Positions 1 to 5,742 of a stretch of 9,778 nt of DNA are shown piece by piece. Positions within the stretch are counted from its first letter, which is position 1; each line of letters starts with the position of its first letter. The position numbers and the translations under genes are program-made. The stretch is taken from the NCBI GenBank assembly GCA_900546395.1, contig URDD01000080.1, positions 1-9,778 on the forward strand, given 5' to 3'. The notes below the pieces were generated by a model. It saw only the letters and a program-made list of their open reading frames with translations, did not search any database and was not told where the DNA came from. The DNA is from an uncultured Bacteroidales bacterium. GTDB taxonomy: Bacteria > Bacteroidota > Bacteroidia > Bacteroidales > UBA932.

Positions 1-6
1 ATGAGG

Positions 7-14
7 TATTTTTG
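7..14 (+). promoter_or_regulatory. Candidate -7 promoter box for the flavoprotein operon
   Basis: TATTTTTG matches the Bacteroidetes -7 consensus TAnnTTTG exactly. Transcription would begin near position 21 and leave a leader of about 60 bases before the ATG at 82. The matching -33 element would lie outside the window, so only half of the promoter can be judged. Positions 15-81 are AT-rich, with no convincing hairpin or ribosome-binding site. The consensus is short and this region is AT-rich, so a chance match is possible. Confidence 0.35.
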
Positions 15-81
15 AGGATGTTTTCTGTGACTTTTTGAAAAATTTTTAAACAGCTTCTTAATGTAGATATAATAGAAAAAT

Positions 82-948
82 ATGTTTGAAATAGTTTCAA
101 AGGAAATGCTTACACCGGTGATATGCCGGATGAAAGTATATGCTCCCAGGCTTGCGGAGTCTGCTCTTCCAGGACAGTTCCTTATTGTGCGTCCAGAGGA
201 ACATGGTGAACGTATCCCATTGACAGTGAGTGACTATGATAGGGAAAAAGGGACAGTGACTATAGTTACTCAGAAAATAGGTGCATCGACTTCTGAGATT
301 TGTGCATTTGAGGAGGGTGAGGCATTCAGTGATGTTGTAGGTCCTTTGGGAATGCCATCTGACTTCACGTCAATGTCTGATGAAGAGCTGTCAGGAAAGC
401 ACTATGTTTTCATAGCTGGAGGAGTAGGTACTGCACCTGTTTATCCGCAAGTGAAATATTTGCGCTCAAGAGGTGTCAAGGCGGATGTTATAATCGGAGC
501 CAAAACTGCAGATATGCTGATATATAAAGAAGAGATGGAACAGGTATGTGACAATCTTTTTATATGTACTGATGACGGTTCGGCCGGTTTTAAAGGACTT
601 GTGACGGCTATGCTTGAAAAACTTGTGGTGGAAGATGGCAGAAAATATACCCGGGCAGTAGCTATCGGACCTATGATAATGATGAAGTTTGCATCTTTGA
701 CTGCCCGGAAACTGGATCTTCCCATAATTGTCAGCCTTAATACTCTGATGGTAGATGGGACGGGAATGTGCGGAGCCTGCAGGGTGACTGTCGGAGGCAA
801 GATGAAGTTCGCCTGTGTTGACGGTCCTGAATTTGACGGATATGAAGTCGATTTCGATGAAGCCATGAGGCGTCAGACTATGTACAGGTCTCAGGAAATC
901 AGTGCTGCAGAGCATGATCACGAATGTAAAATAGGAAGGGGAAAATAA
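82..948 (+). CDS. FAD/NAD-binding ferredoxin-NADP+ reductase subunit, NfnA/SudB type
   Basis: This 288-residue cytoplasmic flavoprotein belongs to the family often labelled 'sulfide/dihydroorotate dehydrogenase-like FAD/NAD-binding protein'. It is the small partner of the GltA/NfnB-type protein encoded directly downstream. The N-terminal FAD domain carries RIPLTV (residues 44-49), the Arg-x-Pro-x-Thr type flavin-binding motif. The NAD(P)-binding domain has GGVGTAPVYP (113-122). The C-terminal iron-sulfur region has Cys230-Gly-Ala-Cys233 and Cys245, with Asp225 before them. From what I know of NfnA, a [2Fe-2S] cluster held by three Cys and one Asp fits this spacing. The known family role is to exchange electrons between NADH, NADPH and ferredoxin; bifurcation here is inferred. 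The ATG at 82 gives the family's usual N-terminus and length, although no clear Shine-Dalgarno precedes it. The stop overlaps the next start by one base, which implies translational coupling. PyrK-type or sulfide dehydrogenase roles remain possible. Confidence 0.9.
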   Translation: MFEIVSKEMLTPVICRMKVYAPRLAESALPGQFLIVRPEEHGERIPLTVSDYDREKGTVTIVTQKIGASTSEICAFEEGEAFSDVVGPLGMPSDFTSMSDEELSGKHYVFIAGGVGTAPVYPQVKYLRSRGVKADVIIGAKTADMLIYKEEMEQVCDNLFICTDDGSAGFKGLVTAMLEKLVVEDGRKYTRAVAIGPMIMMKFASLTARKLDLPIIVSLNTLMVDGTGMCGACRVTVGGKMKFACVDGPEFDGYEVDFDEAMRRQTMYRSQEISAAEHDHECKIGRGK

Positions 949-2339
949 TGGCAGTAAAAATACCAAGAGTTCCGGTCAGGGAACAGGACCCTAAGGTAAG
1001 GGCGACGAATTTTGATGAAGTGTGTTATGGCTATAGCCCGGAAGAGGCTGTGCTTGAAGCATCACGATGTCTGCATTGCAAAAATCCCAGGTGTGTTTCA
1101 GCCTGTCCGGTCAATGTGTCCATACCTGAGTTTATAGCGCATGTTGCCGCAAGTGATTTTGCAGGTGCGGCAGGAGTTATAGCGAGGGATTCCTCTTTGC
1201 CTGCGGTATGTGGCAGAGTTTGCCCTCAAGAGACTCAGTGTGAAGGAAGCTGCATTTTAGGAGTAAAGGGAGAAGCTGTGGCTATCGGGAAACTGGAACG
1301 CTTTGTGGCTGACTGGAATATGGAGAATGGGAAAGCCGCTGCTGTGAATACTCCGCCGAACGGATTTAAAGTAGCTGTAGTAGGGAGCGGGCCTTCCGGT
1401 CTTGCCTGTGCAAGCGATCTTGCCAAGATGGGATATGAAGTCACAGTCTTTGAAGCCTTGCATAAGGCCGGAGGCGTGCTTGAATATGGCATTCCGGAAT
1501 TCCGGCTTCCTAAGGATAAAGTTGTCGCGGCTGAAATCAACGCAGTTAAAGCTCTTGGCGTAAAGATTGAAACTGATGTGGTAGTGGGACGGACACTTAC
1601 GGTTGATTCCCTTTTGGATAAGGAGGGCTTTTCAGCCGTATTTATAGGCTCCGGAGCCGGACTCCCGCGTTTTATGGGGATTCCAGGTGAGAATCTTAAC
1701 GGAGTCTTTTCAGCAAATGAATTTCTGACAAGGAATAACCTTATGAAAGCATACAGGGAAGATTATATGACACCTGTATATACAGGGAAGAAGGTTGTAG
1801 TTGTCGGAGGTGGTAATGTGGCGATGGATGCCGCACGCACGGCGCTCAGGCTTGGAGCAGAAACAGTAATAGCGTACAGGCGTACTGAGAAGGAACTGCC
1901 GGCAAGGGCGGAAGAAGTGCATCATGCAAAAGAAGAGGGTATTGAGTTTGCAATGCTTACAAACCCTGTTGAGATCTTAGGTGATGAAAAAGGATGGGTA
2001 AAAGGGGTACGTTGCATAAGGATGGAGCTGGGTGAACCGGATGAGAGCGGTCGCCGTTCTCCGGTACCTGTTCAGGGATCAGAATTTGACATAGAGGCTG
2101 ATTCTGTCATTATGGCATTGGGTACATCTCCGAATCCTTTGATTGCAAGGACAACTTCTGGGCTGGAAACAAATAGGAGAGGATGTATAGTGGCTGATGC
2201 AGAAGGTGTTACTGCAAAGGATGGTGTCTTTGCTGGAGGTGATGCAGTTACAGGTGCTGCTACAGTTATTCTGGCTATGGGTGCCGGCAGGAAAGCTGCT
2301 GCAGCAATCGACCGTTATATCAGAGAAAGCAGAGAGTAG
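948..2339 (+). CDS. gltA: NADPH-dependent glutamate synthase small-subunit-like flavoprotein (GltA/NfnB/SudA type)
   Basis: This 463-residue FAD and iron-sulfur oxidoreductase is the large partner of the preceding NfnA-like subunit. The N-terminal domain has two cysteine groups typical for two [4Fe-4S] clusters: C41-x2-C44-x4-C49-x3-C53 and C88-x3-C92-x5-C98-x3-C102. The FAD Rossmann motif GSGPSG is at 146-151 and the NADPH Rossmann motif GGGNVA at 287-292. The closing FAD motif FAGGDAVTGAATVI is at 428-441. All expected parts are present and the length is normal. The ATG overlaps the upstream stop in TAATG and has a purine-rich GGAAGGGG (933-940) ahead of it. Annotation pipelines call this family glutamate synthase, but the window holds no large GltB subunit. 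Pairing with an NfnA-type protein fits NADH-dependent reduced ferredoxin:NADP+ oxidoreductase better. That functional choice is inference from gene order; the family assignment is secure. Confidence 0.93.
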   Translation: MAVKIPRVPVREQDPKVRATNFDEVCYGYSPEEAVLEASRCLHCKNPRCVSACPVNVSIPEFIAHVAASDFAGAAGVIARDSSLPAVCGRVCPQETQCEGSCILGVKGEAVAIGKLERFVADWNMENGKAAAVNTPPNGFKVAVVGSGPSGLACASDLAKMGYEVTVFEALHKAGGVLEYGIPEFRLPKDKVVAAEINAVKALGVKIETDVVVGRTLTVDSLLDKEGFSAVFIGSGAGLPRFMGIPGENLNGVFSANEFLTRNNLMKAYREDYMTPVYTGKKVVVVGGGNVAMDAARTALRLGAETVIAYRRTEKELPARAEEVHHAKEEGIEFAMLTNPVEILGDEKGWVKGVRCIRMELGEPDESGRRSPVPVQGSEFDIEADSVIMALGTSPNPLIARTTSGLETNRRGCIVADAEGVTAKDGVFAGGDAVTGAATVILAMGAGRKAAAAIDRYIRESRE

Positions 2340-2435
2340 AGGAACTGAATCTTGTTTGTAAATTTTTACCTCACGTGCAACATTTTTCTTATTGCGTGCA
2401 TCTATTCTGTGTTGTTTGATTAATAAATGTATGTT

Positions 2436-2525
2436 ATGAGAGAAATTATGTTAGAGGTGGCCAAAAGACTGGGAGCTCTCCTGTTTGTAGGAGGCATTCT
2501 CTCATCTTTTATCTGGCTTTTATAA
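2436..2525 (+). CDS. Possible 29-residue single-pass membrane peptide
   Basis: This short open frame starts with ATG and ends with TAA. It encodes a charged, amphipathic N-terminus (MREIMLEVAKRL, residues 1-12) followed by an uninterrupted hydrophobic stretch, residues 13-29, with Gly19-Gly20, Ser23-Ser24 and a closing Phe-Ile-Trp-Leu-Leu. That is the layout of a small one-pass membrane peptide with Lys/Arg on the cytoplasmic side. It begins 96 bases after the gltA stop on the same strand and ends one base before a terminator-like hairpin, as expected for the last gene of an operon. There is no clear Shine-Dalgarno and no strong promoter of its own. ATG at 2448 (Met5) is an alternative start preceded by purine-rich GAGAGAAA. 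I do not recognise a family, and the frame is short enough to arise by chance, so conservation is the deciding test. Confidence 0.5.
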   Translation: MREIMLEVAKRLGALLFVGGILSSFIWLL

Positions 2526-2526
2526 C

Positions 2527-2567
2527 AAGGCTGATTTTCGTGTGATAATATGCGGCGACAGCCTTTT
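2527..2567 (+). terminator. Terminator-like hairpin after the small peptide gene
   Basis: AAGGCTG (2527-2533) pairs perfectly with CAGCCTT (2559-2565) and is followed by two more T residues. Inside, TCG (2538-2540) can stack with CGA (2556-2558), leaving a four-base bulge on the left arm. The T-tract is short, so termination may be partial. Its position one base after the small frame's stop fits a 3' end for that frame. Confidence 0.4.
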
Positions 2568-2590
2568 GGTAAATAGATTCAGTTATTTAT

Positions 2591-2630
2591 AAGGGCCGTG
2601 ATTCAAGTCTGATGCAGTCACGGTCTTTTT
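2591..2630 (+). terminator. Rho-independent terminator of the flavoprotein operon
   Basis: GGCCGTGA (2594-2601) pairs with TCACGGTC (2618-2625), eight pairs including one G-T, with a 16-base loop. The stem is followed by five T residues (2626-2630). The preceding AAG (2591-2593) can extend pairing into the T-run. This is the best intrinsic terminator in the window and reads in the direction of gltA, 255 bases after its stop. That distance suggests the gltA transcript includes the small membrane-peptide frame. Confidence 0.7.
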
Positions 2631-2636
2631 GCAAAG

Positions 2637-2686
2637 TTTAAGGGAACGGATGTAAGTATGAAAATCCTTATATCCGTTCCCTTAAA
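2637..2686. repeat. Long near-perfect 20-bp hairpin
   Basis: TTTAAGGGAACGGATGTAAG (2637-2656) pairs with CTTATATCCGTTCCCTTAAA (2667-2686) around a ten-base loop. All twenty pairs form, with a single G-T wobble; the outer 15 are perfect Watson-Crick. Neither side is followed by a T-run in a terminator arrangement. The outer bases are T on the left and A on the right, the opposite of a usual bidirectional terminator. It may be an RNA stability element, a transcript-end barrier or a small dispersed repeat; none of these can be confirmed here. Confidence 0.75.
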
Positions 2687-2747
2687 GGATTCCAAAGACT
2701 ACATACACACTTCAGCCGGACAATAATATTATCCGTTTTTGGAATCC
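2687..2747. repeat. Second inverted repeat with nested stem
   Basis: GGATTCCAAA (2687-2696) is the exact inverse of TTTGGAATCC (2738-2747). Between the arms, CGGA (2717-2720) and TCCG (2732-2735) can form an inner stem. It abuts the 20-bp hairpin with no gap. The minus strand shows TTTAAGGG after the stem, and the plus strand shows GTTGTTTTTG. Termination in either direction, including for the minus-strand glycan genes, is therefore possible but weakly supported. Confidence 0.5.
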
Positions 2748-2828
2748 GTTGTTTTTGATTTCCGTAGTCTGCAATGAACTTTCTGCCTTAAAGGTAAAAG
2801 TTTTAAAAATAACGCCATGTAATGATTC

Positions 2829-3719
2829 TTACAGGACATGTGTTTTTTTATGTCTGAAAAGTAATTTCCAACAGCCGTCTATGACTTTTATGGAGTGCCA
2901 CAATGAAAACGGAAGGCGTGCAAATTCTCTGAAAATGACTTTGGTCTGAGAACTTCCTGATTTATAGGCACGCTTGAAGAAGTTCCACATTATTTCAGCA
3001 TTTAGCTTTTCTAGTTCATTTCTTGAAAAATCAGCCTCAGGAATGTATAGTGGAAGGAATCTGTTCCATTTTTCATTATGTATTCTTACAGTGCTGCTGA
3101 TCCAGTCCTCGTTGAAACTCCCATTGCTCATATGTAAAATTTCCATGCGGCAGCAATAGTTTTTGAGATGTCTGGCGATTTCCATTGTATAGTCAATATC
3201 GTAGCAGTGGAATCCGGTAAGGACAGTTTCGTCAAAAGGCCATTTGTCATGTACGGACTTCCTTACAGCAAGACCGAAGCCGTCAAGGGTCACGACGCGT
3301 GAAAAATGCGTATTTTCGGGCATGTTGATATTGCTTATACGCTCTTTCCCGTCTTTGTCAATATACCAGTAATGAGACCGTTCTGTATCCGAATTTGTCC
3401 ACCATCCACTGTATGCTGCAGCTTTTATTATACTGCCTGCAAATCCGAGTACTCCGCAGTCTTCTTCACTTAGCTTGTCCTCGATAATCCGACCCCAGCC
3501 AGTTTCTTTGAATTTTATGTCTTCATGCAGGAAGAAAATGTTCTCTCCGGAAGCTGTTGCTGCGCATTTATTATATACAGCTGCGATTGGAAGGGCTTCA
3601 TTTCTGTTGTCAAACCCGATAATTTCATATTCGGTTTCACTACCGATAGTAGCTTCAATATTCCTTTTCAATTCATTTAGTCTTGACGGAGAGATTGAGC
3701 AAATTATTATGCTTATCAT
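2829..3719 (-). CDS. GT2-like glycosyltransferase (StrF-related, Glyco_tranf_2_5 type)
   Basis: This 296-residue protein opens with the beta-strand MISIIICSIS of a GT-A fold. Conserved-looking elements follow in order: FFLHEDIKF (62-70), where His-Glu-Asp takes the place of a DxD-like metal and nucleotide site; LDGFGLAVRK (145-154); and FHCYDIDYT (170-178). This arrangement matches the glycosyltransferase family related to StrF of streptomycin biosynthesis. There is no membrane segment, so it probably acts at the cytoplasmic face of the inner membrane on a growing surface glycan. It is the last gene of a minus-strand block, starting ten bases after the stop of the DUF5672 gene, so the two are surely cotranscribed. 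The ATG at 3719 places the first strand right at the N-terminus, as expected. The donor and acceptor sugars cannot be predicted. Confidence 0.82.
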   Translation of the reverse strand: MISIIICSISPSRLNELKRNIEATIGSETEYEIIGFDNRNEALPIAAVYNKCAATASGENIFFLHEDIKFKETGWGRIIEDKLSEEDCGVLGFAGSIIKAAAYSGWWTNSDTERSHYWYIDKDGKERISNINMPENTHFSRVVTLDGFGLAVRKSVHDKWPFDETVLTGFHCYDIDYTMEIARHLKNYCCRMEILHMSNGSFNEDWISSTVRIHNEKWNRFLPLYIPEADFSRNELEKLNAEIMWNFFKRAYKSGSSQTKVIFREFARLPFSLWHSIKVIDGCWKLLFRHKKTHVL

Positions 3720-3729
3720 TGGGACTGTC

Positions 3730-4503
3730 TTATTTGATTAAACCTTTCCAGAAACTGCCATATTCTTTATGGTACCAGGCATGGCATCCGAAGGGGAGTC
3801 TTTCTCTATTGAGCCTGAACGATTCTTCAGGATTCTGTTCAAATGCAAACTCCAAAGCTTCTTTCCACCCGGGACGAGAGATTTCGAGTGTTGATGTTTC
3901 ATAGAAAATCCAGAGATCTTCAGGGTAAAATGGTTTATTGTCAGCGAGTTGAACTGCTATCCTGTCTTTATGTTTTTCTGTAATACGTATAAAGTCGGCA
4001 ACATTTCTCAGTGAGAAGCCTCCGTTTCCTACATTATAGAAAGTATCGCGAAGCCTTTTCCTGTCACTCATTTTGAATTTGCGTTGAAATCGAAGAATTA
4101 TTTTACCCCAAAAAGTACAGTATTTTTTCCTGGTGGGAATCCATGGAGCACCTATGTAGCTATAACCTTTTGCTGTCCATTCTTGCAGCCTGTCGTAGAA
4201 TACATATGCATCCAACTGGTAAATCAGTATATACTCGTAATCTGAAAACCGTTTGTAGAAACTGCTGTCCAGCATCATTTTGTTATATGCCCGGATTCCT
4301 TTGAAATTGGAATCACCGAATCTTCTGTATTCCAATGCAGGGAATGATGAAGACAATAGGGATGTATCCAGACTTTCAGGGACGGCAGCTATGATTTTAT
4401 ATCCGGAAAGCACTTCGCACACCCTTCTTAGAGAGGTTTTTTCATTTTCTGAAAAGTCAATCTTATATATAGGTATTACTACAGCGGTTTTCTTAACGGA
4501 CAT
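3730..4503 (-). CDS. DUF5672 domain protein, probable glycan-biosynthesis transferase
   Basis: This 257-residue protein resembles the DUF5672 family, which I know from glycosyltransferase clusters in Bacteroidetes; its reaction is not established to my knowledge. It begins with a Rossmann-like strand, TAVVIPIYK (6-14). It then shows ILIYQLDAYVF (92-102) with a possible acidic nucleotide or metal site, YIGAPW (116-121), NVGNGGFSLR (157-166), EDLWI (195-199) and LPFGCHAWY (236-244). It is probably cytoplasmic and membrane-associated. The frame stays open upstream to a TTG at 4554, which would add 17 residues. I prefer the ATG at 4503 because the extra residues look unlike a family N-terminus and a good promoter box lies inside the extension. 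The gene sits between a GT4 and a GT2-like transferase, which supports a role in the same glycan. Confidence 0.8.
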   Translation of the reverse strand: MSVKKTAVVIPIYKIDFSENEKTSLRRVCEVLSGYKIIAAVPESLDTSLLSSSFPALEYRRFGDSNFKGIRAYNKMMLDSSFYKRFSDYEYILIYQLDAYVFYDRLQEWTAKGYSYIGAPWIPTRKKYCTFWGKIILRFQRKFKMSDRKRLRDTFYNVGNGGFSLRNVADFIRITEKHKDRIAVQLADNKPFYPEDLWIFYETSTLEISRPGWKEALEFAFEQNPEESFRLNRERLPFGCHAWYHKEYGSFWKGLIK

Positions 4504-4520
4504 AATTTTTTCATTTTTTG

Positions 4521-4528
4521 CAAAAATA
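4521..4528 (-). promoter_or_regulatory. Candidate internal -7 promoter box before the DUF5672 gene
   Basis: On the minus strand, TATTTTTG fits TAnnTTTG exactly and lies 17 bases before the ATG at 4503. Initiation would fall near 4514, giving a very short leader. A TTG that could serve as the -33 element lies 23 bases upstream, slightly wide for the usual spacing. If real, it would let the last two glycan genes be expressed apart from the GT4 gene, and it would rule out the TTG start at 4554. Confidence 0.4.
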
Positions 4529-4574
4529 TGCAATTTATTCGGTAAAAGTGTCAAGCAGGGGAATCAAATACGCG

Positions 4575-5624
4575 TCAGTACGTCAATATTCGTTTATACA
4601 CTTTTATGTACTCACGGGCTGCGGTTTCCCATGAAAATGATTCTGCATGCCTTTTTATATATTCCGGTGATATTTCTCCGGATTCATACTTCCTGATTCC
4701 TTCGTTGAACTCTTCCTTCATTTTTTCAGGATTGAATTCACTGTTGAAATAAAATGCAGCATCTCCTCCAATTTCCGGAAGACTGGTGTATCTGGATAGG
4801 AAAACAGGTTTACCATAGCGCATGGCTTCAATCGGCGGCAGACCGAATCCTTCTGCGATTGAAGGGAATACAAGTGCTTTGCAGTTCTGCAGATACCAGT
4901 GTTTGGCGCATTCGTCAACGCAGCCGGTGAATATTACTCTGCCTGAAACTCCAGCCTTTTTTGCTTCTGCTATGATTCTTGAGTAATATGGCTCCTCAAT
5001 TCCTCCTGATATTAAAAGAAGGAGGTCATTTCCTTGCAGCAATGCGGGAAGTACATGGTAGTTCTTTTTTTCAAGAGTCGCACCTATAGTATAAAGGAAT
5101 TCTTTTTCAGGGGAGTTTTCCGGCTTTGTGATTTTCCCTTCATAGCGCTCGCACCCGTTGTGTATTACGGAAATCCTTTTACCTTTCAGGTCCATATTAC
5201 TGACAATATCTTTCTTTGCAAATTCAGATATTGTAACTATTTCAGTAGCTCTGTCAATTTTTTTCTGGAGTTTCTTTTTCCAATAGAGCGGACCTTCTTT
5301 TGTATTCTCGTAAAGAAAGTTCAAGTCATGGATTGTTAGAAGAATCCTGCCTCTGGAGGGCATAATGGCAGGATATTGTATTGTAGTATGCCAAAGTCCT
5401 CCTTTTGCGAGCCAGTAAGGAAAAATGTATTTATGCAGGCTTCTGTATATTACATAGTCGGCATCAGGGCTAAGAATACCCAGATTTCGTTTCCTTAAAT
5501 AAAAACGTATGTCAAGGTTGTCACTTTTGGAATTTTCCTTGATTATGGCGTTAGCCAGATTCCTGCAGAAGTGGGAAATTCCAGTGTTTTCGCATTTTAT
5601 GCGCTCGCAGTCAAAAACAATCAT
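4575..5624 (-). CDS. GT4-family glycosyltransferase
   Basis: This 349-residue GT-B fold enzyme is predicted to transfer a sugar from a nucleotide donor during surface polysaccharide or lipopolysaccharide synthesis in the cytoplasm. The N-terminal acceptor domain begins with the signature VFDCERIKCENTG (3-15) and contains LLTIHDLNFLYE (95-106). The C-terminal donor domain starts at FLYTIGATLEKKN (176-188), followed by a helix and the strand LLLLISGG (201-208). The hallmark E-x7-E motif is Glu258 and Glu266 in FPSIAEGFGLPPIEAM (253-268). Length and all parts are normal. It is the first gene of a three-gene minus-strand block, 71 bases before the preferred DUF5672 start. Its closest relative in the window is the divergent gene at 5743-6741, which shares the same N-terminal signature. 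The exact sugar cannot be inferred. Confidence 0.9.
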   Translation of the reverse strand: MIVFDCERIKCENTGISHFCRNLANAIIKENSKSDNLDIRFYLRKRNLGILSPDADYVIYRSLHKYIFPYWLAKGGLWHTTIQYPAIMPSRGRILLTIHDLNFLYENTKEGPLYWKKKLQKKIDRATEIVTISEFAKKDIVSNMDLKGKRISVIHNGCERYEGKITKPENSPEKEFLYTIGATLEKKNYHVLPALLQGNDLLLLISGGIEEPYYSRIIAEAKKAGVSGRVIFTGCVDECAKHWYLQNCKALVFPSIAEGFGLPPIEAMRYGKPVFLSRYTSLPEIGGDAAFYFNSEFNPEKMKEEFNEGIRKYESGEISPEYIKRHAESFSWETAAREYIKVYKRILTY

Positions 5625-5661
5625 TCGAATCGAAATTAGTTAAAATAACCAAATCTGTCCT

Positions 5662-5669
5662 CAAAATTA
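5662..5669 (-). promoter_or_regulatory. Candidate -7 promoter box for the minus-strand glycan block
   Basis: The minus strand reads TAATTTTG, an exact TAnnTTTG match 37 bases before the ATG at 5624. A second, weaker candidate, CAGATTTG, overlies 5650-5657. The region where a -33 box is expected is a T-run on this strand (near 5690), with no clean TTTG at the right spacing. The 118-base gap between two divergent genes makes a promoter here necessary, but which box is used is uncertain. Confidence 0.45.
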
Positions 5670-5711
5670 TGTATTTTTCCGAAAAAAAAGAAAACACAAA
5701 GAAAAATAATG

Positions 5712-5719
5712 TACATTTG
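5712..5719 (+). promoter_or_regulatory. Candidate -7 promoter box for the divergent GT4 gene
   Basis: TACATTTG matches TAnnTTTG exactly, 23 bases before the ATG at 5743, giving a short leader of about 17 bases. The expected -33 position is an A-rich tract with no TTTG, so the promoter may be weak or may depend on an activator. Confidence 0.45.
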
Positions 5720-5742
5720 CAGACATTCGATACTTTATACCT

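Larger units (their letters stand above)
2340..2828. other. Structured intergenic region between convergent transcription units
   Basis: This 489-base gap separates gltA (plus strand) from the glycosyltransferase block (minus strand). It holds a probable 29-codon membrane-peptide gene (2436-2525) and four hairpins in series (2527-2567, 2591-2630, 2637-2686 and 2687-2747). The heptamer ATCCGTT occurs at 2672, 2731 and 2744, and inverted at 2645. A weak stem-loop with wobble pairs lies near 2374-2399 and has no T-run. Positions 2748-2828 are AT-rich, and I see no gene or site there. Confidence 0.7.

Noticed and set aside
441..966. Two overlapping minus-strand open frames (141 and 166 codons) inside the first flavoprotein gene
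   Set aside because: They lie opposite a well-conserved gene, and their products have no recognisable motif or sensible composition.
2374..2399. A stem-loop upstream of the small peptide (GTGCAA with TTGCGTG)
   Set aside because: Pairing is short with two wobbles and no T-run; it may be chance.
2591..2630. A tRNA-like element suggested by the TTCAAGTC loop sequence
   Set aside because: The other tRNA arms cannot be formed around it; the stem followed by five T residues is explained by a terminator.
2637..2686. The 20-bp hairpin as an intrinsic terminator for either strand
   Set aside because: No T-run follows the stem on either strand, and the terminal T/A orientation is opposite to that of a terminator.
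2749..2949. A plus-strand open frame of 66 codons across the 3' end of the GT2-like gene
   Set aside because: It is antisense to a conserved gene, with no promoter or ribosome-binding site.
4504..4554. N-terminal extension of the DUF5672 protein from a TTG codon
   Set aside because: It is a rare start codon, the added residues look non-conserved, and a promoter box falls inside it.
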